From assembly GCF_000003815.2 (NCBI RefSeq), contig NC_049981.1, positions 7,116,029-7,180,028 of the forward strand: DNA of 64,000 nucleotides, in the 5' to 3' direction. Shown one piece after another: positions 1-14,019 of this stretch. Below the pieces are notes generated by a model that saw only the letters and a program-made list of their open reading frames with translations, ran no database searches and was not told where the DNA came from. The translations under genes and the position numbers were made by a program. How positions within the stretch are numbered: the first letter of the stretch is position 1; each line of letters starts with the position of its first letter. The DNA is from Branchiostoma floridae (lineage: Eukaryota > Chordata > Leptocardii > Amphioxiformes > Branchiostomatidae).

Positions 1-681
1 CTGTATCTTATCCAAGTTGTTCCTGTGATTTTCCTCCACTGTTGACAAGAGGTGGTCTTTTCTCTCAGTGATTTTCTGTACCATATGGTTATATTCCTGA
101 ATGATACTGTCGTCGGTCTGCCTTTTCTGTTCATTCAAAGTCTTCTCTTTTTCCCTCAGACCTTGGATATATCTGGAATAAGTCTCTAGGATGTCCCTTC
201 CATCAGCGACCAAGACTTGGGCACTAGCTCTCCTTTCTTCTTCTGAGACTTTTTCAAGACTTGCAGTAGGATGTCCACGTGCACTGTGGTGTTTTTCACA
301 ACACTCGTTACAGACTGGTATATGACACTGTTGACAATACAGGTTTAGATTCTCAGAGTGGTGAAAGATGCACCTTCTCCCAGACTGGGGTTGCCTTGTC
401 GCTTCCTGTGACACAGTTGCCTGATTTTTTAGTTTTTCACATAGACTTCTAACAAGATGGTTGTCTGGTAAACCTGTGACCCCCTGGGGTGGCAGCCTGA
501 CCTGCCGACAACAGTTTGGACACTGTAGAGGTATTTTCTTCCCTGCAAGGTCCTGTAGACAGTCCTGACAGAAGGTGTGCTGACAGGGCAGAACCTTGGG
601 CCTGGTGAACAGCTCCAGGCAGATGCTGCAGGTCAGTTCTTCACGGATTTGTTCCCCCAGAGTCGACTGTGCAGCCGCCAT
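1..681 (-). CDS. TRIM-family protein, first exon (RING, B-box, start of coiled coil), cut by the window edge
   Basis: Likely an E3 ubiquitin ligase. The frame is open from the ATG at 681 (minus) to base 1, 227 codons without a stop, so the gene continues to the left. The RING finger (residues 18-57) has all eight ligands: C18, C21, C33, H35, C38, C41, C54, C57. A B-box 2 follows at about 104-137 (CIFH, CQQC, CNEC, then paired histidines). Residues from about 145 are charged and helical, as expected of the TRIM coiled coil. The start context CATCAAAATGG is good and no in-frame Met lies nearby upstream. The segment around DILETY is closely similar to the TRIM-NHL protein at 57752-62572, so the two are paralogues. 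The C-terminal domain (NHL or other) lies outside the window. RING and B-box are seen directly; ligase activity is inferred from the family. Confidence 0.9.
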   Translation of the reverse strand, partial: MAAAQSTLGEQIREELTCSICLELFTRPKVLPCQHTFCQDCLQDLAGKKIPLQCPNCCRQVRLPPQGVTGLPDNHLVRSLCEKLKNQATVSQEATRQPQSGRRCIFHHSENLNLYCQQCHIPVCNECCEKHHSARGHPTASLEKVSEEERRASAQVLVADGRDILETYSRYIQGLREKEKTLNEQKRQTDDSIIQEYNHMVQKITERKDHLLSTVEENHRNNLDKIQ

Positions 682-1065
682 TTTGATGCCCTTCACAAGC
701 TTGTGACATTGGTCTTCTTGTGTTACATTACTGTTTGGTGGGCTATGAATGCCACTGTGTATATATATGCTTGCACCTTATTGTTTACACAGATCACGTT
801 TCTTACTTCTCAATGGTGCAACTTGTGTTTTTCATGGCTGATTGCAATGCTTCACAAACTGCTAGGTGGCATTGCTACACAGCTGACCAATAATTATGTG
901 TGTCTTATATAGGAGTATACCCAATCAACCCCCCTCCCAGCTGTCATCATCATCATTTTTCGTACTGCTGAGCCGGATTATTAGCAGTGTCACACCTGGA
1001 ATGTTAGACTAATGTGCTAGGTGGCATTGCTGCACTACTGACAAATAACTCTTTGCTTCCTACAG
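682..1065. repeat. Partial duplication of the MECR exon edge between TRIM and MECR
   Basis: No intact gene is seen. Bases 861-942 are a diverged copy of 1016-1098: the intron end, an acceptor-like TATAG and the first codons of the first visible MECR exon (VYPI...PP) appear twice about 155 bp apart. The left copy breaks down after about 30 coding bases into a CATCATCAT run, so it is a dead exon fragment. Confidence 0.6.
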
Positions 1066-4000
1066 GAGTGTACCCGATCAAACCCCCCCTCCCAGCAGTA
1101 GGGGGTAATGAGGGGGTAGGAGAGGTGGTGTCCGTTGGTTTACAGGTGTCAGACTTACAGCCAGGAGACTGGGTCATCCCAGCAGACTCAGGCTGGGGTA
1201 GGTATAATTAATAAGTGTCATAATCATATCCTATGATGGCACAATCTTAGGCTCCATTTCAATGGTGTAAAAAGTCATTATACTCTACTACTTAACTGTA
1301 TTTTGATGTTTTACATGTTGTTTAAAGTGCATGCTTTCTTCTAAACCACTGTGGTCATGAGTGAGTGAGTGAGTGAGTGAGTGAGTGAGTTCGTGCGTGA
1401 GTGAGAGTGAGTGAGTGAGTGAGTGAGTTTGTGAGTGAGTGAGTGAGTGAGTGAGTGAGTGAGTGAGTGAGTGAGTGAGTGAGTGAGTGACTTTCTTTCT
1501 TCTATATTACACACGGGAAAGGTATGATAATGTATCACTTGGTTGTCGTACGGTATATTGAAATAGGGATAGTTAGTTGACTTTAAAAGTTTGATTCAGA
1601 TTCCAAATTTCAGATTGATTACTTTCTCTTCCAAAGTGTTATCTCTTGCCAAGGTTGATTTCTGTAATTTCATTCAACTTGGTGTGAAGTACAGCCAATT
1701 GCAGTGTAATAGAATTTACTTCATACTATGATATACTACTTAGGGGTACATGCTGCTTTCTCTGCTTAGCACTCAGCATTCGGGAAAGAGTATGGAAGTT
1801 GAACACACACCACTACGTGTGGACTAGCCCCCTGTTGTAATGATTGCACATATTTGTGTGGCCCAGAGTTACTGAAATGGAGATGGGCACTGCCCTATGC
1901 GCCATCAGGCCCAGGAGGGACTCTGACTTTGACTTTTGACTGTATACTACTTTAGAATTGTCAACATTCCATGAAGTTCATTCTAGTATTGGTCATTTCT
2001 AAAGGAACATGGAGAACTCATGCAGTCTGTCCAGCCTCGGAGCTGCGGAAAATCCCCAACGACATTCCGCTGGAGGCAGCAGCGACCCTAGCGGTGAACC
2101 CATGTACTGCATACAGGATGCTGTCAGACTTTCAACACTTACAGCCTGGTCAGTTCTCATTTGATTTGTCAATTAAAGGATATTTACTTTCGGATGTTTC
2201 AAGTGGCATCTCTTCTTCATTGTCACAAGAATGAACTGCCAGGACTTATCAATAATAATTTCGAAGATGATTTCATCAGGTTGGTAGAATATAGGGTATA
2301 TTCTTTTTCACAGTTAGTACTCAATTTGCTTGCATTTCAATGTCTTTTTGACACTTTCCTCTTAAATTAAATGAATACTGATTGTAAAAAAAATTTAATA
2401 ATAGAAAAAATTTATTCTAGTAACACTGAAGAAGACTGATGGATGTCATTCGAAATGTCAGTAAATAGATAAATTATCTGATTTTTATCCAGTTGTAGAG
2501 AGTTGCCTCCAGATAACATTTAGTTTGTACCCATGCAAGCTCATCAATGGACATCATACCTACATGTAGTCAGTGACAGACGTATTGGTACAGACATACT
2601 AGGGATATTGTTGTGACATCCTACATGGTCCTTTGCTCTTTCAGTTTCACTTCTAAATCACTAGGTTTGGCGTTCAAATTCCAAACTTAGCTGTCAGAGT
2701 TTTAAACCTTGATTTGCATTCCTGAAAACATTGATCTGAATTTGGTTACAGCATTTTAGACATTGACTTGTCTCACTGTTTGAACGGCCACTCCTTTAGC
2801 ACATTAAAGAAGCTAAAACTGTACCTCTCCTATTCAACCTAAGAATATAAATATTTTAACAATATTCTTGATGTAATGCCGTTATCCAATCCTGTGTGTT
2901 GTATTTAACAAAGTTGTGTGGTACATAACGCTGGTACATCTTTTACAGCAGAGCAGCCTTCATCTAATGTTTTTAAAAACAGGGTTTTAGGAATATGAAG
3001 TCTACGGACAGTGGTTTCTAACTGCAACATTTTAAACATTTTTATGTATAAAAAATATTGCAAGTTAAAACCACCGTCCATTGACTTGATATCCCTAAAT
3101 ACCCTGCTTTTAAAAACATTAGATGAACAAGCATCACATAATTATATAGGATGAGTTGTCAAATGTTTTGTGATTCTCCCAACAGGAGACACAATAGTGC
3201 AGAATGGAGCTAACAGTGGAGTGGGACAGGCTGTCATTCAGATAGCAGCAGCTAGGGGGCTGGTCACCATCAATGTAGTTAGGAACAGGCCTGACAGGTG
3301 AGATGGATTTTCATCTAACATAAATTTTTTTATTTTCGTCTTTTTTTCAATGTTTGTGATTTTTCTCACATATTTTAGGTAATGATGGAATACAAACTTC
3401 AGTAAATCGAGGAAGGGATAGATTCCCTGGTATTTGCTGTCTTTTATCAGTGTCTAAGAGACTGAGAAAAAGAAGCTCCCTTTACTGACTCAAAGGTAAG
3501 GGGATGTACATGTAAGACTATTGAAATGGAGTGTGTTGATGAGTTATTCATAGCATTTTATACAGGAAATGCTAAGTAGACATAGTTATTACATTGATTT
3601 TTTTTCATATTAGAGGCATTTGTTTTCTGTGTTGATAAATATTATAAGTTTATATTTTATAGTGTAATGCTAAAGAACTTTATCATTCAATGTTGTTTTT
3701 CATATTTCCAGGTCATCATATTTTGAGCTTGAGATGTACCTGAAGGGTTTAGGAGGACATTATGTCATTACAGAGGAGGGGCTGAGAAGACAGGACTTCA
3801 GGGACATATTCAAGGTAAAGCTATATAATTATATTATTTCAATTCAACATGTTTATACCGACTGTGCTTGATAGCTTTATATAGCTTTATTGTCTTCTAT
3901 CTATTCTATGTCTGCTGATTTTACACAAATTGTCTTTGTTTTTACATACAGAGACTTCCAAGACCAAAGCTGGCATTGAATTGTGTTGGTGGGAAAAGTG

Positions 4001-7000
4001 CTACAGAAATTCTCAGACATCTGGAGTAAGTATCACCATATGTTCAAATGTAGGAGCCGTTCGTTGTACAGTCAGACCTGTACAAGTCACCACCTTCACA
4101 TATTAAGGACACTCTTTGTTGGACCCCTTACTTACATGTAGATAATTTTGCCCATTGTCACAAGCATCCTAGGAAATTGGAGATTTCTTTTGCACATCCC
4201 GAATGTCTCTTACCTGCTGATGTTTCGATGTCTGTCAGACATCTTCTTCAGAGCTTCTAACTGGAGTTCTGCTTCTTGCCGCTATATATAGCCAATGTAG
4301 GTGGCGATCTTTCAGCGAGAATAGAATTATAAAAGACTACATATAGCGGCAAGAAGCTGAATTCCAGTTAGAAGCTCTGAGGAAGATGTCTGACAGACAT
4401 CAAAACATCTGTCAGGGACATTTTGGTTGTGCAAAAGAAATCTCCAATAATCTATCTTCTACCAACCTAATGAAATTGTTTTTGGAAATTAAGAATCCTG
4501 TCTTTATATACTATTAGTTACCACCTCCTCACACAGGCCAATGTTTTTTGGCCCCAGAGTGGTCTTCTATGACAGTTACGACTGGATATTAGACCTATGC
4601 AGTGCATTGTTATGTGTTTGAATTGGTAAATATGTTTCAGTTCCACAGCTTTTTTGTCAAACAATACACCATAATCCATCAAAGTCTTGTCATTGTGTAT
4701 AAGCAGTCACAAGGAATTGGTGACCTTTTCACCTCATGCGTTCAATGGGCTTGTATATTATGTTTTAACCCGCATCTGGCGCTTCAGCCGGAGCGCGGTT
4801 TGCCCCTAGCCACTGTAGGCTCCTGGGGGTAGGCTGAGACAGAAGGCTGAGAAGCGTAAAATCTGGCCCAGCCAGGCAGTGTTAATTACATCATTTTGGC
4901 AGGACTTGACAACCAACCTCCCAAACTGCTGGATTGACCTAGAAAGACTGTGACACAGTGGTGTTTCCTTTGACACTTCCAGTCTAGTACAGTGTATCAT
5001 TTTGACTCTAAACCAGCACTACATACATATATTTTGAATGGACATGTGCCACTTTTGTACTGTTGTTTCCTTATTTAGAAAAATACTGCTTAGCTTCAGA
5101 CTGAGTTCACAAAACCTTTGTTTATTCAACTACAAACAGACATTCAGTCACTAAGACTATCTACATGTATTCAACATATACTTCTTGGAAGTTATCCATC
5201 TCCTGTTTTATACAATGTATGTTGTCATTCTGTCAAAAGTTATACAAAAAGGTATCTTCAATTGAACATTGAATAGTACCTAGACCCATACTCACTGTAC
5301 AAGAGTCAATTGGTACACGATGCAAAGAAGATAGGAGAGAAAAATTATTCACTTGACTGTACAGTTCTTGGATTAATATTTCAGACATCAAATAATCTCA
5401 AAACATGAATCATTGAAAACAGGAATACATGTATGCCCTTTCCATCCTTAGTCAGCAACATGATAAAAACAATAACACATGGAGCGCATATAGAGCAGAA
5501 AATATTCAGCAACAAGTACAAACACAACTTACATCACCAAAATCATTATCTAGAAACAATTCAGCTTATACATGCCAATCATTGTGATCTATAACATAAG
5601 CACCATATCTTTTGTGTAGCCTGTCTAGATCTAAAAATATACAATCATTGTGATACCATTTGTCCAAGGGAAGGTAAATCACTTTGATAGGCCTTTGTGT
5701 CATATTCTGAATAGACAAAAAGAACAGAACAGTGCAAGCAAGTCAGAATCTTTGTCAAAATTGACACATGTGGGTAATGATTTGTTTTAGATTTCAGAAA
5801 AACTTGTGGTCCATGTACGGGATATGAGATGGATTTGGATACAGCTTGCGGACCTGGCGCAAGACACAGTCAGGCATAATTTCTCTGACACTCTGCTGGT
5901 CAGGACTGTGTCTACCAGGAACCCAGCAATTGTTTTGATCTAAACCATTCTTGTACGCTTGCCACATTCTAGTCTTCTTGTCTACATACCTGGAGTCGTA
6001 CCAGGCACAACGGTCACTTAGCATCTTCCAGTACTTTTTGTAAAATACCCTACGAAGTGACGAGTTGCCTGCACCAGGCGGGTTTCCGCTCCCCAACCAT
6101 TTCTGTGGCCGAGATGTAACACAGGGGTCACAAAAACAGTCCAGACACTCTGTCTCAGATCTAGGCTGATCATGACTGGAGCTGCTGGAACTTGTTGTCT
6201 GGAATGCATAATGACAAAAAAGAAATTAATTGACGATGTTTTACAACAAACCCGCTTAATCAAACTGATTTTTACAAACACATCAAGCCGACCACAAATG
6301 CCTCAGAAATAGGAATAATACACTACACACAATCAAGAATTGCATTTACCTCAGGTTGACTTTGTGACATTGTCATGTCCTCAGCTTGGCCAACCTGAAG
6401 GGCTGACTGGACTTGTGTTGCTGTAACTGTACTGTTCGCAGCTTGGCCTGAAGTTGGCTGGACATAAGACATATAACATTAGGGACAGTTGTTTTTTCAT
6501 ATGAAATGGAAAAATGGACTGCTGTGCAATTTATACTGATACATACATTTATGAAACATACACAGTACTGATATCTTTTTACAGATATCATATTCATGTT
6601 ACGATTTTGCATTGATTTACTCTTCATATACCTTGGAACAAGGTTGCTTTTTGAATGTGAAACATTTCAAAGCACAAAAATATATGGCAAATAAAGTACA
6701 AGACAATCTTTGCCGCAGTCATTTAGGGTCATTTAGCACTTTAGCAGTCCACTAACCTGGCTATCTTTATCTCCAAGTTCTCGTTGGTTTTTCCTCTTCC
6801 GACCTGTTCTTTTGCTGGAGGACTGGTTCCCTGCCATCGCCGTATCTTGTTGCTCAACTTGCAGGTTCCCTTCTGCCAATCCACTGCCATGACTGTCATT
6901 GGTAAGGGTGGGGTATGGATGCTCTATCAGATCCCAGTCATTGTGCCCATAAAGTGCTCGAATTACCATTTCCTGCTCTTCTGTAACTTCAATGCACCAA

Positions 7001-10000
7001 AGCTTTGTGTTAGTCCCCGCCATTTCTGCGTTCTAGATCTGTGTAGTGCCCCCAAGTTGACCTAGGTAAGAGTGCTCAGGGTCACAACTTGGCCCACAAG
7101 GGACATGACCAAATACAGTGGTTTCTTCTGGCTGCTGGTACATGCTCAGGGGTAACCCTAGAAGACATTATTCTGGGGCTACTTACACGTATTTCCCAGA
7201 GGCATACAGCGCGCCTGATTTCAAACCGTCAAATGGTCCAGCAGAAACATGGAGCAACCTGCTGTACCTGCATGTACCTCTCAGCAGTCTCCTCGTCAGC
7301 CCCTTCGATGTCACAGCCAAAACGCACTTCCGAGAAGGCCAAGGCCGTCTGATGCTCCACTGGCTAAGAAGGCCAGGAATGATGCCCATCGTGCAAAGCT
7401 GAAGCAAAAGCGGGCCAGTATGTCACCAGAAGAGCTGGCCTCTACCAAACAAGATGGCAAGGTAACTTTCACTGCGCCGAATCTTGCGGAGAAGAACCAG
7501 CTCATGACCATGCTGCGCACCATCAAGGCCAACATTGGACCTTCCAGGTCATCCCAGGAAGGAAATTTTGCAGTGCTGAAGGAAGTTTTCAACTTCTACA
7601 TACAGCACCACTCTCCAAGCACCTTCAGACAGATGGCTGAGGGTGGAGCTTCTCCATCTTTTCCATCAATGGAGATGCAGAAGGAGGACAGCACACAACA
7701 GATTGTCCTGCTGACTCCAAGAAAGCTCAACGACCTCCTTGCCCTCGCAGAGGTACATCTGCGAACATGCCGTGGCAGCGTTCACATGGAGGAAGATTTT
7801 GCCATGGATGGGCACGTAGGAATATGCACCTTCCTGTGTACAGCATGCCCTTGGTCAGCGCGGTGGAACACGTCTCCCAACGGTTGCCAAACAACCGCTT
7901 CCTTGTGAACGATAGGTACGTATATTTGAAAAAAACAAATTGCATGATATGACATGGTACTACTATTGCTAATACATGTGAAAATATCAATTTATGCAAC
8001 ATAACGCTCTGTTTGTGGTATGTGAGTACTAAGAATTAGAATTTGCTTTACTTGTTTTATTATTTGTGAAATTGGTCATGGCCAAAAACATTTGGATACA
8101 TTGTAATTTTTCCCATATAGGATGCTCCATGGCAGTTTCACCAGCGGCATACTGCCAACTCAGTATGAAAAGTTCTGCTCTGCAGCAGACATAGGAGTGG
8201 TGAAGGATGAAGACAAGAATGTCGGTAAGGAAAGGATGCATCAATATATTTGATAACTGCTAAGTGAAGTTTATACACACTGCACAAAGCCATGATGCTT
8301 AATTAGTAATAAATGTATAGCATATTGGCAGAGTTTGAGCCATTCTTCTTTCTTCACAATATCCAGTTCTTGAAGAGTACAAAGTGGTGGTAGCGGAGCT
8401 TGCAGAAACATCCATGGAGGATGCACTACAAGAGGTTTGTAGCACCTTATAATGTTTTTAGGTCAGGGCAAAGCAAGTAAATCTTATTGATGACAACTGC
8501 AGACTACAAGTATAATATGGCAAGCTTGTGATAAAGAAATGTGGGGAAACAAGCTAAGGTGCCTGAATGCTAAAAATATCGGTAGAGACCAAAAAAATGC
8601 CAACAAACCAAAACATCTTTTATCCGTGTTCAACAAATCCACAAACTGTACTTGTGCGGTCTGAGCCGACCACATTACCTTATTGTTAGTAAAGTCACTA
8701 CTACAACCAAAATCATAGCTCCCTTACTTGTTTCATTTCTACAGGTGTAATTATGGCTATCACACCACACTACACGACATATTTTTTTCCATTTTTTCCC
8801 CTTTTTACTCATGTTATTGTGACCATCTCAGGAGAGGAACAAAATTTTCTTTTTGTAAATAAACCACAAATCAACAGTACATGCATAGATGATAAGATTT
8901 ACTCTCTGTTGCCTTATTGTAACTACAATGGAATGAAGTATTGTTTTTGACCTCTGTTTGTGTAGTCTCTATCAGACTGACGCTGGCTATTGTAGGGAGA
9001 AAAATTTGCCAGGAGGGGTTGGATGACCGCGCAGGGGGAATGCTTACCTTAGCATGGACTTAGCATCCCCTGGCCAATTTCCCTAATTTGTTTTCAGACT
9101 CNNNNNNNNNNNNNNNNNNNNNNNNNNNNNNNNNNNNNNNNNNNNNNNNNNNNNNNNNNNNNNNNNNNNNNNNNNNNNNNNNNNNNNNNNNNNNNNNNNN
9201 NGTGTGTGTGCGCGTGCGTGCAGTTTTGCGTGCGTGTTTCCACCATTCCCAATATACAAAATGTATCACTGCCATGATACATACTCATTTCTGTCAATTC
9301 TTTATGTATCTTATCAGGAAATAACTGGAAGTGTCCTTGCCGAAGAAGATGACAACTTTCAGGGACTCAAAGTGCTGTCAGATGCCCGTCATTGCTGGCG
9401 GAAGAATGCCTACTACTCTGATGTTGTCTTTCTTGGCCACATGTGAGTCTTGATGATCGTTCAATCTATATATTCTTTAATGACATATCTAATGCTATAA
9501 ATATAGTAACAGAGATGCTAAAAACATGTGCGCTGTTTTATAAACCGCTACAAAGCCTTCTTGGAGAATACTATGTTGTTACATGTATGTATGTATGTCT
9601 GTCTGGGTGTTTGTCTGTCTGTCTGCCTGTACCCCTGTCTGTCTGTATGTATTATATAATTATGTTGTTGTATATGTCACAGTAGATTTACATTTTGTCA
9701 TTGTGGTCTAGCACACACAGGGCGATTCACCATGAACTGGTAACCAAGGAAGATGAGCCGATATCGCAGAACCACGAGATTATTGGCACAGAGCGGTTCT
9801 ATGAGTGGGCTGATGCCAAAGGTGTGTAGCATTTATTGATTAAAATGATAGTACAGAACATGTCATGAACAAATTAGAGGTTGACACTGCGGACCGGTTG
9901 ACCCTTTCAATTTATATTTACATTCTTGTGTCTCACTCTACAGGGCTCAGCATCCATCTCCATGGCCATGACAGGAACGGCTCGGTTAATAAGATAGTGA

Positions 10001-12545
10001 AGGACCGCCAATATACAGACAACGGCAACGACACATGGCATGGTATGTCCACCTCAGATTATTACATGCTAATTTAACATAATTCCTTACTTCTTGTTTG
10101 CAATTAGCCATAGGAAAGGAATTTGCAATTTTTCTTAATATCAATGTTGTTACTATTTTGCTTTTACATGTAGCTACCAAGAACTTGGCAAGATCCTTTG
10201 TCAAGGTTGCAAAGGGGAAGCCAGTCAATCGAGGAGTCACCTGGCATCCTGAGCTGTCTGACAAAGGTTTGTGGATAACACGTTATACAGTACCATGATT
10301 ATTAGTTTGTTCCTACATGTATGCTACCAATGCATTACCCATGTCTGATATGTAATTCCCTTGTGCTGTTTTGCACTATGCATATTTGAACGGATTTGAA
10401 GTTTCATATATGTGTGTGTGTGTGTGTATACTATAAATATTTATATACCATAAATATTGCAGGTGCAGGTATAAAGACACACTACTACTGGGCCATGAAG
10501 ACCTGCGATGGAGACCCAGACCTGCTGCGGTTCCGCCTGGACAATATTGTCCGACACTACCAGGTAAGGAGACTACGGATGTTTCAATGGATGTGTTCAT
10601 GGAATCATTCAATACACCATACATGTACAAATGAATGATTGGCACTCTCTATGGTATAATGAACCTGTTTATACTGTACACCTTGCCCGTGTCCTGTCAT
10701 TATCTGTGAAATGTTAGCTGAGTAGAGACTCTACAGCTACAGTGAGTGAATTGGTGCCTGGAGATCCATTTCTATTATTCCCACCAACGGAATGCACATC
10801 ATTTTTCAGAATGACCACAGAAACTGCTTTGCGGGGAATGTCCGTCATCCGGGGGCCCGATGTAAGACAGACCCGAACTACGAGCCGACCCGAACTACCA
10901 TCAGGGACCCGGTAGCAGCACAGCTGTTGACACGATGGATACAGAAATCAACGATATACGAATGGCCACTGGACTATGTAAACGTAAGTAAATTTTTAAT
11001 TTCACATCGATAACTTGGAAACATACAAATACATACGAACATATAATTACCTGATATATTTATCAGATAAAGGTTGGAATGTGCAGCGCTCAACAGATTA
11101 AATGCCTTTTTCCAGAAATGGAAACTCCAAGTTACTAGTAATCTAAAGAATACATATAATAACATAAGTTATTATTTTCAGCAAACCTGGTCGTTCCTTC
11201 CGAAATCAAATATTCATATTCGATCAAGACACATTGGACATAGTACCTTCTTACCGCTATCTAGGCCTGACTATTACATCATCGGGAAGCTTCTCTCTGG
11301 CAAAAATTTCACTCAATGCTCGTAATGCTATGTATACTTTGAAATCTCTCATTGAATAATTCGCTCGTCTTTCTCACCAAAGTGCTTACCAAGAATATTT
11401 GATTCCTGTATAAAGCCGATCGTCCTGTATGGAACTTTGGGGCACAGAGCCCATATATGACAACTTCCCAATTGAAATTTTTCACCACCGATTTTGTGAG
11501 AATATACTTGGAGTTTCCAGAAATTTTAGCTGGGTAAATTTCCTTCAGACTTTGATATATGGATGCGTGCTATTCGTTACTGGCTACGCTTGTTACAAAT
11601 GGATTCTCATAGACATCCAATACAAGCTGATGACCTTATGTGTCAACATAAGTCTATTTCTAATAGTCATAGATTCTGAAGAACTTTGTCAAAGAATTAT
11701 TAGATGGTAGTGGCCATTCCTACCTGTTCTATTCATGTAACTCACTTAGTGATAAGTTATTATTAACAGTCTTCTATATGTACCATGAGAAGATGTAGAA
11801 TCTGATATGTTTATCCAAAGCTCTTGTCATAACGTGAGTATTTATACTGATAAGCTAATGCTACATGCAGAAATACTTAGAATTAGATAATTTTGATCTA
11901 CGCTTGGCAATCAGCAAAATTAGAATTAGTGCCCACCATCTTGGAATTGAGAAAGGGCTGTACAAGAATCTATCTGTGTGTGAAAGAACGTGCAAACAAT
12001 GCACATCAAACATGGTGAAAGACAAAACACATTTTATGTCAAACTGTTCGTTCTACAATCACAAAAGAGCTGTTTGAAGAGGCCACCCAAATTTCTTCAC
12101 ATTCACTGACAAAAAGAACACGATTCTCTCTCTAACATCACAAAACCTACACATAATAGAAAAGGTGGGATCTTTCGTCCACTGTCTCCGAAAAAGAAGT
12201 GAAACAAAATGACCCAGGATCTAATAGCTTTCAGACTAGAGTAGACACTTGTGATCTTGTTTTGTACACTGTTTCAATCTCTCGTGTTATCTGCAATTAG
12301 CCCAGAAGCAAGAATTTGCAATTAACTTATTACTAATAATTGCAGGAAAGAAGGAAAAGTAAATGATACAGTACATCCAAGAGTGTAATATTTTTCTTCT
12401 TGTATTCCAGTGTGTAGACACCCACTATGTTGAGTCATTCAACAATAGCCTTCTCCAGTACCACGACAAGAGGATCGTGTTTGGCAACAGCCAGTACACC
12501 ATGCGGAGCCATCTTGCCATCCTGGACTGGGTAAGACTTTGAAGA

Positions 12546-12588
<43 letters not shown>

Positions 12589-13963
12589 CTAAACCAGAGA
12601 TATATACATGTATGATGCTTTGGTGTAAATTGTTTGGACTGGAGTAGCTGAAAATATTTCAGATCTATGTGATGTTTTGATAATCTTTTTCATTGTCTCT
12701 ATTATTTCATTGCAGAATGAACATGTCGACAGGGACTACACTTCGATCATTCGAAGACAGTCCGCCAAAAACCCTAGGGCGGTGGAGGGACACAAAGTCC
12801 TCAAGCCTAAGACTAATAGCTTCAAAAGTACAATCTGGGACAGATTCATGGCAAGAATCTTCCCCGCAGGAGAGGATTGAGTAATTTAGTTTGTTTTTGT
12901 TGTTCAGCATGTAGTCAGTTAATAATTTTCCTAATTGTGTTGAGACAATGTTCCAAAGTGTTAGTAAAGATACATGTATGTAGACATTGTTGTCATTTGT
13001 CAGGATTTTACAAATGGAGGTAGTATTGTTTGCTTGTATTTTGAACTGTTGCACTTCATGGTAAATGAGAACTTTCTGGGATTCTTTCAAAATGATCTGT
13101 ATAGAGTAATTATTTTTTGGATGCGTCCCAGGTCCCAGTTCAAGCTGTTGAAAATGATAGTCTTGTATTTCATGACCATTCCTATAATGAAGTAACTGTT
13201 ATTTGTGATAACAGAATGTCTCTGATTTTCACATGTTATGTAAAACCTAGTCTAGAAGATACTCCTTTATCATTGTATTTCGTAAAAAGATTCTATACTG
13301 GTAAGATTTTCTTGTTATTCAGGCAATATGGCATTACTAGTACATGTATTAGACAGGTTTGAAAACTGTAAGCTAGCAATTGCTTGTGATAGTGTTTTGT
13401 TTGTTCATATATGCCCCTGTGGTACAATAATGCCTACCTATGGACGTATTTTGTTTGGACTCCTACACTTCTTTACGAGTCCATTAGTATAGTATACTTG
13501 GTGTCCTGTTGTGTTCAGGATAAATTCTTTAGTAATTTAGGGTGTTTGACCTAGAAATCAGAGGCCATGGGTTCAAATCCCTTGACATGTCACCAAAGTT
13601 GTGCTGTTTACAGGACTTTCCTTACTCCATCCAATTGTACAAAGGGGGTTGGGCAGGTAATAGGTGGTGGGAGGAGAGGATTGGGTGACCTTGGGCCTGT
13701 CCTGGACACAGTGGATAACAACCCACGTGTCAGGAAGGCTAACGTATTTGATTTCCAAGATTGTATAGCTTGATACCAAAATGGTATAACGTCATCATGA
13801 CATACTAGTATGTAAGAACAAGGAGGTAATTATAACCTTCTTGGTCAGTACAAAATTTAGCTGTACATTGATTTATGCTCGTCCTTCTTGTTGTATGAGA
13901 CAGATTCTGTTCCAGACATAGATATTCAATAAAGAAACAAAATCCTGTTGCTGGCAAGCCCAT

Positions 13964-14019
<56 letters not shown>

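Noticed and set aside
1341-1538. Minus-strand frame of repeated THSL residues
   Set aside because: Translation of the (GAGT)n simple repeat.
2425-2520. Possible hammerhead ribozyme: CTGATGG ... CGAAATGTC near 2438-2462
   Set aside because: The core needs CTGANGA; here it is CTGATGG and the stems do not pair convincingly by eye.
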